Assembly: GCF_000006405.1 (NCBI RefSeq) | Contig: NW_003200768.1 | Coordinates: forward strand, 248,039 to 312,038 | DNA from: Perkinsus marinus ATCC 50983 | Taxonomy: Eukaryota > Perkinsozoa > Perkinsida > Perkinsidae | Direction: 5' to 3' | DNA: 64,000 nucleotides | Shown here: positions 43,209 to 54,465 of the stretch, piece after piece | Position numbering within the stretch: position 1 is the stretch's first letter | Layout: the number at the start of each line of letters is the position of its first letter | Translations under genes and position numbers: made by a program | The notes under the pieces: model-generated | Told to the model about the DNA's origin: nothing | Database searches by the model: none | The model's input: the letters and a program-made list of their open reading frames with translations, nothing else

Positions 43209-46200
43209 AGATCAGAGGGTGACCATAAGAGTGGTTCAACGTCCTCCGGTGTGACCGTTCGCTCATTTAAAGAGCTTTGGTGTGGCAGTGGCCCCAAAAC
43301 GTCGGACAAGACTGGGGCTACTGATGTATTGGGAGTTGCTCTGCGTGACTCTGGTATCCGTAAGTACCCAAGTGCTACGTTCATCATCTATGACCAGGTG
43401 ACCTTGGATGATGATATCACTAAAACGACATGGTGTAACAACATACCACAACTTTACGAGCACTACTCCTCGTATGGTGACCTAAACTATTTCAAGGCGT
43501 TGAGGGATTCGATGTATACGTCGAGGTTTCCTACGGCCTTCCAAAACTTGGTTCAGGAACTCCAAGTTAAGCACTCCTTACCCATCCCTGTCATTGTTTG
43601 CCTTCTTCTGCATGAGGCGTACGTTGGTGGTGATACTGCTCTCAAGCAACGAACTGAGGCTATTACTGTGCGAATTCTCCTGTCCGAGAACCCTACTGAC
43701 TATCACACTGTCCTCACTGAGGTGAGCAGACATAACGGCCTCGTATCATCCCCTCTTTTGGACCTATCGGCGGTCACCAGTGATGCTCTACCGGGTCTAT
43801 CAACATTATCTGATGATGACGCATGGTGTGCCTTTCTCTACATCCTGTCTAAATCATGGTGTTCTTTGTCGACCACTTCTACAAACCCTACCTCTGTAAG
43901 AGACTCGTGGTCGTCGATATCTCAGAAAGATCAAGAATGGGTTGAGACCTTCCTGGCAAGAGAATCTGATGTGTGGAATGAGATGGTCTCATACTACGAG
44001 TACAAGCGTATCCCACCGCCCAGTGAATATGATCGAGTCATCCAGGTCATAAAGGGTGTCAAGGGCGCGGTACGCACATCTCTATCGGATGATCTGAGAA
44101 GGGAAAGGGTCCTTGTTGAAGACATTTCCTATGCGGACATCGTTGGGAGACTTCTAGACATCGAGGCCAGGAGCTTAACCTACTATCCATGGGAGAGCAC
44201 CAAGAAATCTGAGTCCAAAGGATCTCGTCCTAACCAGTCGAATGCGGCAGCGGACGGTACCACCTCCCCTTCGGCTACCGGGCTGAAGCCCCATGAGAAG
44301 TCGTCAAACAACAAGGGTCCCAAGAATGATCGGTGGTGCGACATCTGCTCGAAGTATGGTAAGCACACTACCGAGCGGTGCTGGGAGAATCCTAATACTA
44401 CTGCTACCATACCCGATTGGTTCAAGAACAAATCCTCTAAGGCTTCTACCAAGGAGAAGTCCGACAAGCCGGTTAAGCCTGCTGTTACTGTGAAGGAAGA
44501 GGGGAGCGAGCCAAGCTCTGGTGGTCCTGAGGAATCGCAACCGCGATACAACCTCAGAAAGACAGAGCCCAAGAACTACAAGCCGGCCTTTTGCACCAGC
44601 CCTTCGCGTTCTTGCTCAGCTGAGACCCCTCTATCAGCTCTTGGATTTAGAGCCTATCTGACTGATGAGAACTCCGGTTACAACGACCACCCCTCTACTG
44701 TTGTGGCCATCGATTCCCTCTGCATACCCAACCTTGTTGATAGCTCGCGAGTCGAGAAGGGTTGGAGCACCGTCCGTTATGATGGAGCTAGCTATATATC
44801 GTCCTCTGGCCACTCCCTCGACATCAAGGCAGCTGTTGTGGTACCGGTCACTGTCTATCCGATCGACGATGAATCCGGATGTTCGATCGGCCCAAGAACC
44901 TTCACCGTGCAGGCTCTGGTAGTGGAAATGAGGTCCGTGCTGCTCAACTGCGGTCTCATACTCGGTTCTGACTCGCTGGAAAAAATGGGGGCCGTTCTAT
45001 CCTTCTCGAGCAAGACGCTCTCAGTACGGGGTATCGGCATCATCAAGATAGCTTCTCTATCTGCTGTTCCTCGTCCCATCTGTAGCAGCCTGCCCACTGC
45101 AAAGTCCCTAAACGATGCTGACATGGACCCTATCGAGGAGAGATTCGAGAACTCTTCTCTAGAAGAGGTGGTCGACTTCTGTAGGGACAAGCTAGAAGGA
45201 GCATCTCTGCCTGCTCTCGACTTCGAGCTACGGCACGGTACTACCCCCTATCAGTCCCCATCAAGTTGGAATGTACCAGCGGATCTCGTCGATGCCACAC
45301 ATCGTACGATCAACCGGGAGATAGAGACCGGCCACTGGGTGGAGCTGGAGCCAACAAGCCTGGAGGCGGACGCTTGGGTCTCCAACGCCTTTGTCAAGCC
45401 TAAGGGTAGACTGGACAGTGATGGTTTCCAGGAGATCCGGGTTTTACTTGACCTTCGAAGGTTGAATCAGGCTGTGGACGTTCCGTCACATCTCAAGGAT
45501 GGCCCACTGTTGCCAAACCCCGAGGATTTCATCCGCAACATCCCCAAGGGGACCACCCACTATTCGCTGGTTGATATCTCGTCGGCCTTCCATGGATGCA
45601 AACTCTCGTCGAGGGCCTCTCGGCTACTCACATTCTGGCTATGTGGGCGGCTCATCAGATCACTAACCTGCTCTCAAGGTCTGGCCCTATCTGCTCTTTA
45701 CTGGGGGCGTCACTTGTGGTCGTCGTTTGAGCTCATCTTCACTCACTGGTGGCACCGCTGGCTCTCTATTTTTGTGGATGACCTCTTGATAAGGGGACCA
45801 TCCGAGGCCCGGACCCGTCTCAGACGTAAACTGATAACGGGGGCCTTGATCGCTATGAAAAAGGAGGTCAGTCAAAAAGTGCCAGACACCGTCGACACCA
45901 AGATCGATGTGGTGGGTCTACACTTCGAAGATGGCTCCTATCGTCTCTCCGATGCCAACCTGGCCAAACTAATTGCTGCCATGGAGGCGGCCCCGAAGAA
46001 CGGTGAAGAGCTGAGAAGACTATGTGGAACACTTAACTGGAGTATATCCGCTTTTGAGACGGTTCACTTCAATGACTTCGCCAAGGAGATGAAGACTCTC
46101 AACAGCCTGATAAATGTTAAACCGTTCCGTTGGAAGGATAGTAAAGGTCCGGAAGCCCTGGACAACCTGAGAGAGCTCATGAAGCCCCGGAATCTTGCTC

Positions 46201-48629
46201 TTCATGGCATGAATGATCTCGTGAACGGCGATTCAAGTGGCCATGTCTGGGTGGTTCACAGCGACGCCTCGGATGTCGCAGTGGGGGCCGGTCTCTTCCG
46301 GGCGTCAGCCGACAACTTCTACGGGCACGATGATGATATTGATGAGCGTATGCAGGGCGCAGTACTAGTTTCACTCTACAGTAAGGCTCTGTCATCGTCA
46401 TCTCTCAACTGGATGACGTTCGAGAAAGAGTGCTATGCCCTATATCTAGCTGCGAAGAAATGGCTTCCTCTGTTCATCTCAACTACAAGGAACTCTAGTA
46501 GAAGCTCTCCTGATAGACTGGGCCCGCCAATAACCTTCTTGACCGACTCGACTACCGCGTTGAAGCACTGGTCTACTTTCACCTCCAGCCAGGACCCGTT
46601 CGGCAGCCTCAAGGGACAACGGTTTCTCTCATGGGCTAGTAATATATCTGCCCTAGCTTATGTTGACCACAACATAGAGCATCTTCCAGGCTCATCCAAT
46701 ACCCTAGCGGATATGCTATCCAGGATCGGCCATGACTTCCTGAAGACAGCTGCGGCGGAGAGCAACCTATCCAGGCCGGTATTCTCCTGCCTATCGGTTC
46801 CTGAAGATCACCAACTGGACTCGTCTGATGATATCTCGGTCATGGCTCAAGCTCTATCCATAGACGAATCGGTCTTCCAAGGAGTTAAGATCCGGGAGAT
46901 ATACGCATACCCCGAGCTTCAAGGGGGCACTATATCTGCCTTTGCCAAGACGAAGATTGAAGCCTGGTACTGCTCCGGACTCTTCAAGAAGGTCGACGAC
47001 GTCCTCTATGTATTAGAAGTTCTGTTGACCCCTTCGGTAGATAATGATGAGACGAATTCCGAGTCCAGCACAAAGCACTACGTCTTGGTTGTACCTGAAG
47101 GTTGCCCTCCTATTGGCTCCTTGTGTCACACAGGGGTCGGCTCTCTTAAGCAGCAGGTGATGTACCTTGCTCACGACACCATCATGTCCGGTTCTACACA
47201 TCATGGGAAGTCAGCCACCATCGAGAACATCTCCAAGTCATATTGGTGGCCAGGACTATCGTCCTCAGTTACCAACTACATCGCGAGATGCCCAGTGTGT
47301 GCCCATGATCCTAGGAAGAGTGTGAAACAATCCCCAATGAGGACTCCACCTGCCACGGCAAGATTCAAATCTATTCAGATCGACCACAAGGAGATCCCTG
47401 ATGCTATAAAGGTGAGGTTGAAGGACCTCCCGAGGACGGCGTGTGTCTTAAATATAGTCGATCGCTACACAGGCTTCATGGCGTGCGAGCTAGCTAAAGA
47501 TCACTCTGCCAAAGAATCGGCCTTCTTACTGGTTCGCCGATGGTTCAGCAGATATGGTCCCTGCCACGAGCTATGTAGCGATAATGGTTCAGCCTTTGTG
47601 GCGTCTCTCTCTTCTGTCATATCTGCTATGTTTGGGTATCGATTGAAGTACTCTCTACCCCGGCATCCACAGGGGAACAGCATGGTGGAGAGAGCTAATT
47701 CATCCCTATCCCTATGCTTTCGTGCTGTCGAGGAGAGTGGTGACTGTGATACCGCAAGCGATCTCAGTATACATATCGGTAACGCCGAGTTCTCCCATAA
47801 CCTTCGCAACGGTGCCTTCAGAAGAGTTTACGGTGAGGATATTCCTTCAGCCTTATCTCTCTTCAATGTGGCAACTCTACGAAGAGGTCAGGTTGAAGGA
47901 CACGTGGTGCTTGATGACAAGACTGAGGCCGACCTCGTGAAGCAAGTCACATTAGGCTGTACTCTACACTGCCAAGAGTATCAGGTTGAAAGGCAGCTAC
48001 GTGGGCACTACAATCTATTCAGTAGGGTAGCGGCTAGTGCAACTAAATCCGGATCCAAACCGGTGTTCACCATAGGAGATAAGGTGATCTATGAGGGGAC
48101 TGACGATGTAGTCACAGCTATATCCTTCTGCCGAGTGACAGGCAGGCCTATGTCACTAAAGCTTGCCAGTGGTTGTAAGGTCTCGCCGGAGTCCTGTTCC
48201 TTCGGTGGTGATGACAGAGTGATCTCGCAGCCAACGCTCTCAGCGAGTAGGGTCCGTCCAGAAGGTGATCAAGAACAAGGCCCGGAATTCTCTGCGGGAG
48301 ACCGTGTGGTTTTTCTGGCTGAGGCTACTGATGCCAACAAGTATTACTCCATAGGTGTGGTGCTCTCAACTCACATCAGTGGAATGGTCGAACTTCACGA
48401 ATTGGACGGTGGTGGTTCCCAGAAGTGTTTCCTCCCATTGTGGATCTCGACGAGTACATGCTCTAGGGCTCAGAAGTTTCAGCGTGGAACGAAATGTCCG
48501 CGAGGCTACACGGCGTCTACCGTCACGGTTCCGATTGGCGACGTCTTGTTCACGGTTGAGATCTCACCAAGGGGGATGTTGAGCGAAGCCTCAAAAGCGA
48601 GGCTCATCTCGTCTGCTATATATATGTGA
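43200..48629 (+). CDS. Gag-Pol polyprotein of the LTR retrotransposon
   Basis: A single open frame of about 1,809 codons. Parts in order: a gag-like region; a CCHC-type zinc knuckle (CDICSKYGKHTTERC, near 44340); a probable aspartic protease region near 44640-45060; reverse transcriptase at about 45230-45990 with the FVDD catalytic box; RNase H at about 46220-46740; integrase zinc finger near 47200-47310 (HHGKS, CPVCAHD) and catalytic core to about 47850; and a basic C-terminal tail. Gag and Pol are fused in one frame, so no recoding site is needed. The first ATG lies in the last nine bases of the 5' LTR. Confidence 0.9.
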   Translation: MSTRSEGDHKSGSTSSGVTVRSFKELWCGSGPKTSDKTGATDVLGVALRDSGIRKYPSATFIIYDQVTLDDDITKTTWCNNIPQLYEHYSSYGDLNYFKALRDSMYTSRFPTAFQNLVQELQVKHSLPIPVIVCLLLHEAYVGGDTALKQRTEAITVRILLSENPTDYHTVLTEVSRHNGLVSSPLLDLSAVTSDALPGLSTLSDDDAWCAFLYILSKSWCSLSTTSTNPTSVRDSWSSISQKDQEWVETFLARESDVWNEMVSYYEYKRIPPPSEYDRVIQVIKGVKGAVRTSLSDDLRRERVLVEDISYADIVGRLLDIEARSLTYYPWESTKKSESKGSRPNQSNAAADGTTSPSATGLKPHEKSSNNKGPKNDRWCDICSKYGKHTTERCWENPNTTATIPDWFKNKSSKASTKEKSDKPVKPAVTVKEEGSEPSSGGPEESQPRYNLRKTEPKNYKPAFCTSPSRSCSAETPLSALGFRAYLTDENSGYNDHPSTVVAIDSLCIPNLVDSSRVEKGWSTVRYDGASYISSSGHSLDIKAAVVVPVTVYPIDDESGCSIGPRTFTVQALVVEMRSVLLNCGLILGSDSLEKMGAVLSFSSKTLSVRGIGIIKIASLSAVPRPICSSLPTAKSLNDADMDPIEERFENSSLEEVVDFCRDKLEGASLPALDFELRHGTTPYQSPSSWNVPADLVDATHRTINREIETGHWVELEPTSLEADAWVSNAFVKPKGRLDSDGFQEIRVLLDLRRLNQAVDVPSHLKDGPLLPNPEDFIRNIPKGTTHYSLVDISSAFHGCKLSSRASRLLTFWLCGRLIRSLTCSQGLALSALYWGRHLWSSFELIFTHWWHRWLSIFVDDLLIRGPSEARTRLRRKLITGALIAMKKEVSQKVPDTVDTKIDVVGLHFEDGSYRLSDANLAKLIAAMEAAPKNGEELRRLCGTLNWSISAFETVHFNDFAKEMKTLNSLINVKPFRWKDSKGPEALDNLRELMKPRNLALHGMNDLVNGDSSGHVWVVHSDASDVAVGAGLFRASADNFYGHDDDIDERMQGAVLVSLYSKALSSSSLNWMTFEKECYALYLAAKKWLPLFISTTRNSSRSSPDRLGPPITFLTDSTTALKHWSTFTSSQDPFGSLKGQRFLSWASNISALAYVDHNIEHLPGSSNTLADMLSRIGHDFLKTAAAESNLSRPVFSCLSVPEDHQLDSSDDISVMAQALSIDESVFQGVKIREIYAYPELQGGTISAFAKTKIEAWYCSGLFKKVDDVLYVLEVLLTPSVDNDETNSESSTKHYVLVVPEGCPPIGSLCHTGVGSLKQQVMYLAHDTIMSGSTHHGKSATIENISKSYWWPGLSSSVTNYIARCPVCAHDPRKSVKQSPMRTPPATARFKSIQIDHKEIPDAIKVRLKDLPRTACVLNIVDRYTGFMACELAKDHSAKESAFLLVRRWFSRYGPCHELCSDNGSAFVASLSSVISAMFGYRLKYSLPRHPQGNSMVERANSSLSLCFRAVEESGDCDTASDLSIHIGNAEFSHNLRNGAFRRVYGEDIPSALSLFNVATLRRGQVEGHVVLDDKTEADLVKQVTLGCTLHCQEYQVERQLRGHYNLFSRVAASATKSGSKPVFTIGDKVIYEGTDDVVTAISFCRVTGRPMSLKLASGCKVSPESCSFGGDDRVISQPTLSASRVRPEGDQEQGPEFSAGDRVVFLAEATDANKYYSIGVVLSTHISGMVELHELDGGGSQKCFLPLWISTSTCSRAQKFQRGTKCPRGYTASTVTVPIGDVLFTVEISPRGMLSEASKARLISSAIYM

Positions 48630-48711
48630 TTTAAATAAGCTGGTCGGCGTATCTTCCTCTCTGGGAGTGCGGCGTACTTTCCTACTTTGACGTACACCGA
48701 CTCGGGGGCTC

Positions 48712-49055
48712 TGTAGTAGATTGCCGACCTGTACTCCATCTTGCACGTTATCATATCCAGTGTGAGAGTATATAATGCACGAAGATATGCTGGAAGATAT
48801 GTGACGGTTTCGTGATGATGAGGAAGAAGACCAAGACATTGAGGATGGTTTGAGATGATATAATTGGCCCATCGCTTTAGTGATCATCCTACATACTGTT
48901 GCATTCTCCTCAGTGGTTCTTTCTTCCTCTGATTCACTCGCCCACTCGGGTTGTGGATCAAGTCCGTCACCATTCCTTCAACTCCAATCGACGAACTTGC
49001 GTTCACTAGTGACTCGGAGCACGAGAACTACTACCCAGTCAAGAAGATGTCTACA
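48712..49055 (+). repeat. 3' LTR
   Basis: Same 344 bp as the 5' LTR; followed by the CATC duplication. Confidence 0.93.
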
Positions 49056-49059
49056 CATC

Positions 49060-49804
49060 TAGGGGTCCGGCCTATTGGGCATGGGTTTCCTGAGGGAACT
49101 TTCCTCCAGCGGTGTGGAGGCATCCACTCCATATCTGGCCGCTCGTCCGCAGACCCCCAGACTTTTCAGGTTGTCCAGCCAAGGTCGTGGCCATCTTTTC
49201 CTGCACCGTGCTCTCAGTCCCTGCTGACCCCCTCGTTGGCAGTTCGTAGTCTTATCGTTCAGGTTCATACTGTTTTTAGAAAACGCCGAGGAGAACAAGT
49301 GACTTGGTGAAAAAGTTGAGGCTCATGCAGTGCCCAAAGATGAACACGCCCAAACTTAACCTCTTGAAGGTCTACTTCGCGTTAAGTAAGATCAATGCTT
49401 TAGTAAGGTCACATCTTGCCGCGTTTGTCCGCTCGCCCTGCGCAATGGATCTTACTAATCACGGAATACGCCTCGAAATCTTACTCGGCACGAATAGATG
49501 CATGTGATTCCCTGTGGTTAACTTTAGCGGTGTTGAAACTGGTTCCTGTTCATTTGTATGGTTCGGCTATACACGGTACTCCTCCACAGACCCGTGGTAA
49601 ACTAGTCAACTCGGCTCAGCGACTTTGTGTGAAAATAAAAAAGTGAAAAAGTGTACGATTCTCAGATCGTGAGAACCACATCAGAACTCAAACTGATGTG
49701 GGGAGAAATAATTTCTTCGGATTCAATAGGTGGGAAAGGCCTTCTAGAGATTCTTCAATTGCCAAGTCCCAAAAATGAAAATTATGGTGGTGGTGAGCTC
49801 TACA
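49060..49804. repeat. Diverged duplicated sequence, related to 51530-51850 and 52870-54650
   Basis: Words such as GTGACTTGGTG, ACTCGGCTCAGCGACTTTGTG and TTGCCAAGTCCCAAAAATGA recur in the same order downstream. It forms the left part of copy 1 of the segmental duplication. No gene. Confidence 0.55.
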
Positions 49805-50224
49805 TCAATCAAGCAGACCCCTAAGCGTCCTATTGCACCCTGAAGGACTCGCATTCACGTGGGTACCGTTGACTGTCAGAGTGAACGAATCGCGAGTACG
49901 GTCGTAGGGGATCACCCGCCACTCGGCCGGTTTGAAATGCAACTCCTCTGCGAAATTAGTGAAGTTCTTATCCTTGATGTCCAAGTACAGATTCCTGTGC
50001 TCGCCGTCAACAGTCCATGGGATAACTCCAGTCCCATTGACGATCAAGTCGAGGTCGACAAGGAGAAAGTAGAGAATGGATACTTTTTCGGGAGCCGACG
50101 GATCGAAGATGAAGATTGCTGCGAAGTTGCCACCCGACTCAGTGCAGTATACTGGCTCAGGGGGAAAGGTCCGGGCAATCGACAGAACACCGAGTAGGAT
50201 GACGATGGTAAAGATAACGGACAT
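49805..50224 (-). CDS. Small secreted protein, paralogue A
   Basis: Single-exon ORF of 139 aa from ATG 50224. A signal peptide (MSVIFTIVILLGVLSIARTF) precedes a mature domain of about 118 aa with four cysteines (PVYCTESGG, PSGCNRTL) and several N-glycosylation sequons (NGT, NFT, NRT). The middle holds a predicted beta-rich stretch (GVIPWTVDGEHRNLYLDI). It is closely related to the protein at 54656-55075: the C-terminal 70 residues are nearly identical, while the region after the first cysteine has diverged more. Family not recognised. Lies in a segmental duplication. Confidence 0.8.
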   Translation of the reverse strand: MSVIFTIVILLGVLSIARTFPPEPVYCTESGGNFAAIFIFDPSAPEKVSILYFLLVDLDLIVNGTGVIPWTVDGEHRNLYLDIKDKNFTNFAEELHFKPAEWRVIPYDRTRDSFTLTVNGTHVNASPSGCNRTLRGLLD

Positions 50225-51140
50225 TTGAGTGGTGATTACTACTCCTGACGGAAACTCAATACAGCCAGAACCCAGCTATCATAATCGAATTACGCGATAA
50301 TCAACCCTAATGCGTTGTGCAAGTTGATTGAGGTGTCCTGGAACGTACGTACGAACCCTGCGACACGCAGACTGGACCGCAATGATTTCAGCGCAATCGC
50401 ACAACATTGTGCTGTTACTTCACGCGCCAATGCATGACAACGAGAATGGCATATCATAGGAAGGACATACGGTAGGAAGTGATTCCTAGTAGCGTAGTCA
50501 ACATAAAGTTCCCATTGTGAACGGGGAGTTCAATATTCACCTTCGGATATTGCGATGCTCTGCACTGAAGTTCTGCGGCCGAACTTCAGTGCGATAAGTT
50601 ATCGCAGAGTCAATTCACGCGCCTGACTTTGTGCTGAGTGTAATGGTTCAGAATCGAATGAACGAATAAGAGGGAGATGGCGCTGTAACGCTGCCGGAGA
50701 ACACGAACGTATAACCTCCGCTACATTTTCTGTAATGCTATTCTTGACAGCAAGTGTTGACGATGCGTATTGAAGGAAATGAGCAGTTTTTCTGTCGCAG
50801 TTGAGCATCAGTGCACACGTGGATATTGCACAAATATGAACCAATAACGCACGCGATATCCGCGGAAGAAGCACAGAGGTGATAGTTCAATTACTCTATC
50901 AAATTGCTATGACAAGTGAGGCTGATAACTCAAGTTGCTGCATTCTCGTGTACAAATGATACGATGCTGGTACTACGCACATTCGTGAAACTTGAGCTCA
51001 AATTTGCGTCCCTGAAAAGCCTCGAGCTGCACTTCCACCTCAGAGGGAGCATGTCATGCACGCACAGGACTTGATGACCAGAGCGACTCTGACAGAGCCT
51101 TAACGTCTCGGAATTATACGACCGGAGTCGGCGCCAGTAC
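50225..51140. repeat. Upstream part of duplication copy 1, with an inverted block
   Basis: 50560-50800 is inverted relative to its relative at 55240-55425 (shared words CATCGTCAACACTT and CAAGAATAGCA read on opposite strands). A perfect 12-bp-arm hairpin GCACTGAAGTTC / GAACTTCAGTGC at 50562-50592 marks one edge of the inverted block. Confidence 0.55.
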
Positions 51141-52956
51141 ATGAGTGTGTATGCAACATATAACTAATTTGGGGCATATTTCACACAAAACACTCCTCAG
51201 GGTGCGCATTGGATTTGGGAGCAAGCGGTAAGGAGCCGTAAATCCTACGCGAGGGGCGTTGGACCTCGTGTTTCTCGAAGGAGCCTCTTTATGCGGGCTT
51301 GTGAAATGTGCCCCGGTCTGCCCTCCTTGCCTCCTTCTGTTGCGACAGTCCCCTCCCCCCATGTCAAGTTCACTGTGAACTGTTCACATGTAGATCACGC
51401 TGAGGGTCTCCCACATGGTGCCCAGATCGTGTGCTGGCGCAGACCACAACGACGCATGTCAATGATTCTCTCGAACTTCACCATGAGCGCTACGCGAGTC
51501 CAGAAGCTCGGGGAAGTCGTTTTATCTAGCTTTGGAGACTAGGTCTCCATGACCTGGTCATGGTCAACGTAGCGAGGAAGCTTGGAATCGGTGAGGAAAT
51601 CTCCGATTCTTCGCCCATAGTCAATGTGGTTCATCCTTCTCGACTAGCTCATTTCTTGGATATTTTGGTGCTGGAGCTCGAGCATCCCTCCGATTCAAGA
51701 TTCTCTCATCGGATTACTTGAAAAAAAGACGAGTTCAGTGACTTGGTGGAGAAGTCGAGGTCGATGTTGTGTACAAAGATGGACATACTCTACACCTTTT
51801 AAAGACCTCTTCCGCGTTCCATAAGCTCGATTCCGCAGGGCGAGCAATCATCCGAGCCAAGATGCCTTAGTAGGATCAATTTCGCCCGCGCGCTCGATAG
51901 AAAAATCAATTCTGACGACACGTGTCATTAGTACAATCAATTTTGCCGGCATGTCTGGAGTAAGTTCAATTCCGACGAAAGGCGGGAATCGATTCCGCTG
52001 ATAGTATAATTGCAACGACGTATAAATCGCATACGAACCACTCGACAACATGTTCACCCGAGTGGCCGTGTTGATTTCATTATGTCATTCCTGTAGGAGG
52101 CTATCGTGGTCAAATAAGGAACTAAGATGCACATCAACAAGTGAATACGACAAGGATCCGACCAGTCAATCGATTGGCGATTCGCGGACAGGACAAAATT
52201 AATATTCGCCTCCCAGGCTGCAGCATCGATGAAACCCTTCCGGATTCATCTCAGCAGCTGAGACTCAGCATGATTGGTTCATGTTATTACTATGTACTAT
52301 GTTATATGGTATAATATATTATATAAAGGTGTGCCGAACCCGTATGTATTCATTGTGCGAGGATGAGCCTTACAGTATTGTCTGTGCGTTCACTGAGCAT
52401 TAATCGTGTGACCTTTCATTCTTCACCTCCTTGGATACAACTCCCACGAGAAAGATTGCGACAAGTTATTGAAAAGTCTTTGTCAGGATTCAGCACCTCA
52501 CATCCTGATTGCACGATTAACTCACAACAGCTGTGACGAGGTTTGAGACGCAAACTTCGAGCGAGTTGGCGCCATATTGAGAACAAGGCTACTAACACGG
52601 TAACCGACATTGCATCATAAGAGTAACGATCATGCCAAAACCCCCCTTTGAAATGACTATTACGCTACTTCAACAGCGCGGGTCACCGTGACTAGGATTC
52701 ACAGCATACTTCGAGTTACGACACGAATGGTGTCACACGATTACGTGTTGGATTGGGTACCGTTTACGGAGGAAGTGAGTACATCACCACTCCTGGTGTG
52801 AAGTATTTTCTGCCATTCGATTACACTCACATGGCCTGAGAAAAGTCGGTGAAATTCGTGTTCTTGAATCAAGATGATGTGGATGATGAAACGGTGGCCT
52901 TCCATACCCCTGGCAAACTAACCAACTCGACTCAGTGACTTCGTGGAAAAGTCTAA
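51141..52956. other. Diverged repeats between the duplication copies
   Basis: 51560-51850 resembles 49280-49420. An AT-rich stretch at 52280-52330 could be promoter-like. No gene with support. The last three bases (52954-52956, TAA) are the Harbinger target site. Confidence 0.4.
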
Positions 52957-53173
52957 CCGCCCGTTCAATAGACAAGGCTACGCGCAGTTCTGGAAACGTT
53001 GCTGAGAATCGATTTTAAAAAACGCTTCTGAGATGATGTTCAATAAACACGATTTTGAAAATCCACAAGCGATTCTGGAAGCGATCCCAGAAACGATTCT
53101 GACAAGTGCTCAACAAACGCAATTTTAGAAATCGCTCCCGGAAACGCTTCCAAAATCGTGATATAAATACACG

Positions 53174-53220
53174 AATACTGCTAACCCCGGGGATCGAACC
53201 CGCGGTCTACGACAGCGCAC
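53174..53220 (-). other. tRNA T-arm-like relic
   Basis: Minus strand reads ACCGCGGGTTCGATCCCCGG, a good box B inside the Harbinger element. No cloverleaf can be drawn. Confidence 0.35.
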
Positions 53221-53340
53221 TTTCATTCTCAAGATTTGTTGCGTAACGCAACCTGCATTGCGTTGTTCACATTGACATTTGTTGCGTTTCATAAGCTTTC
53301 CAATCGTTCGTAATGCCCAGTCGTACGAACGACTTGAACG

Positions 53341-53643
53341 TTGCCTCGAACGTTGCCAGTTCAAGCTACGAAGGTTATCGAGGCGGCGGTAGTTCTCCAC
53401 AACTTGTGTATACGCAGAGGGTGGGAGTCGTTCAATGCCATCGACTACATTGACCCCGAAATCCGCAGGGCCATTCGGGACGAAAATGATATGAATGAAC
53501 CCTTGGGCGGTGATGGCTTGGTTGAGGGTGGCCTTCAAGGGGTCGAGCAGCTGCTTTTGTGGGAGGACCCCAATCTGGCAGCGTCTTTTTTGGCCCTCAT
53601 GAGGAACGGTGATAACAACAATGACGTCGGTAATGACAATTAA
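53341..53643 (+). pseudogene. C-terminal fragment of a PIF/Harbinger (DDE_Tnp_4) transposase
   Basis: VIEAAVVLHNLCIRRG is the conserved helix after the third catalytic acidic residue in HARBI1-type nucleases, followed by the usual acidic C-terminal tail and a stop at 53643. Everything upstream of it, including the catalytic residues, is missing: the frame is closed within about 20 codons 5' of the helix. The fragment is 85-95 residues of an expected 350-400. Confidence 0.8.
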
Positions 53644-54465
53644 CATGATGATGATGAATTGTTTCTCGTAAAAAGTCGCTTCCAGTTGCGTTCAGTTGCG
53701 TCGTGGTTAACAAAACAAGTTGCATACCGCCAAAAATTAGCTTACACACGACAATAGAACCACATCATTCATCATTCACATTGCAAATACTGACACTACA
53801 ATCAATGAACCACTTAGTATTACAAGCAACATATGAGAAAAGGTAAAATAGTAATAGGCTGCTACTACCAGCCTTAACTAAACTCAATCTAATTGTTTCA
53901 AAAAAACTTTTGCTCCCAAGACAGCTAATGGGAACTACACTAAGGATAACCCAGCAATCGGGCCGCAAGTTCATCTAAAACAGCATCTGCAAGGCTTGAT
54001 GATACGGGAATCGGCTCCCCTGGTTTCTTCAGCCTTGCTTCGTAAATAGCAATCTGTAATACCACCTTCCTTTCCCTCAGTCTAGAGAGCGTTAGCTGAG
54101 CTAACTTAGCTCCTCACGCAGTGTCAGCTCTTCGAGAGTTTCAAGCTCTCTTTGTAACTGGTTCAAGAAAGGAAAAGGAGTGCAACTCCTCCTGGAGAAG
54201 TAAAAAGGAGCTTTTCCTTGTGGAATCTACGAAGTAGACAGCAAAGTCACGCGCCACGAAATGCTCAGAACCACTCCAGGCCATTCTGAAATTCGCGGTT
54301 CTGGAACTGATTTCGGAAACGCGCGAGGACGCTTTTGAACACGTTCAAAAATGATTCTGGAAATGATTCCAGGATCGTTCCCAGAATCGATTCTATGAAC
54401 AAGATTTAAGAAAATCGTTTCTGGAAACGATTCTGAGCTTCAGAATTGGTTTATTGAACGGGCGG

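Larger units (their letters stand above)
42865..49055 (+). mobile_element. LTR retrotransposon, Ty3/gypsy-like, looks whole
   Basis: 6,191 bp, bounded by two 344-bp LTRs with TG...CA ends and a CATC direct repeat on each side (42861-42864, 49056-49059). One uninterrupted polyprotein frame. The order reverse transcriptase, RNase H, integrase and the H-H-C-C integrase finger point to the Ty3/gypsy lineage, though the reverse transcriptase is divergent. Indistinguishable LTRs mean a recent insertion. Confidence 0.9.
52957..54465 (+). mobile_element. PIF/Harbinger element with TAA target duplication
   Basis: 1,509 bp. Inverted ends CCGCCCGTTCAATA at 52957 and its reverse complement ending at 54465, flanked on both sides by TAA, the hallmark PIF/Harbinger duplication. 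The subterminal 200 bp on each side are packed with TTCTGGAAACGATTC-like words in both orientations. It keeps only the C-terminal part of its transposase, so it is non-autonomous. Confidence 0.85.
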
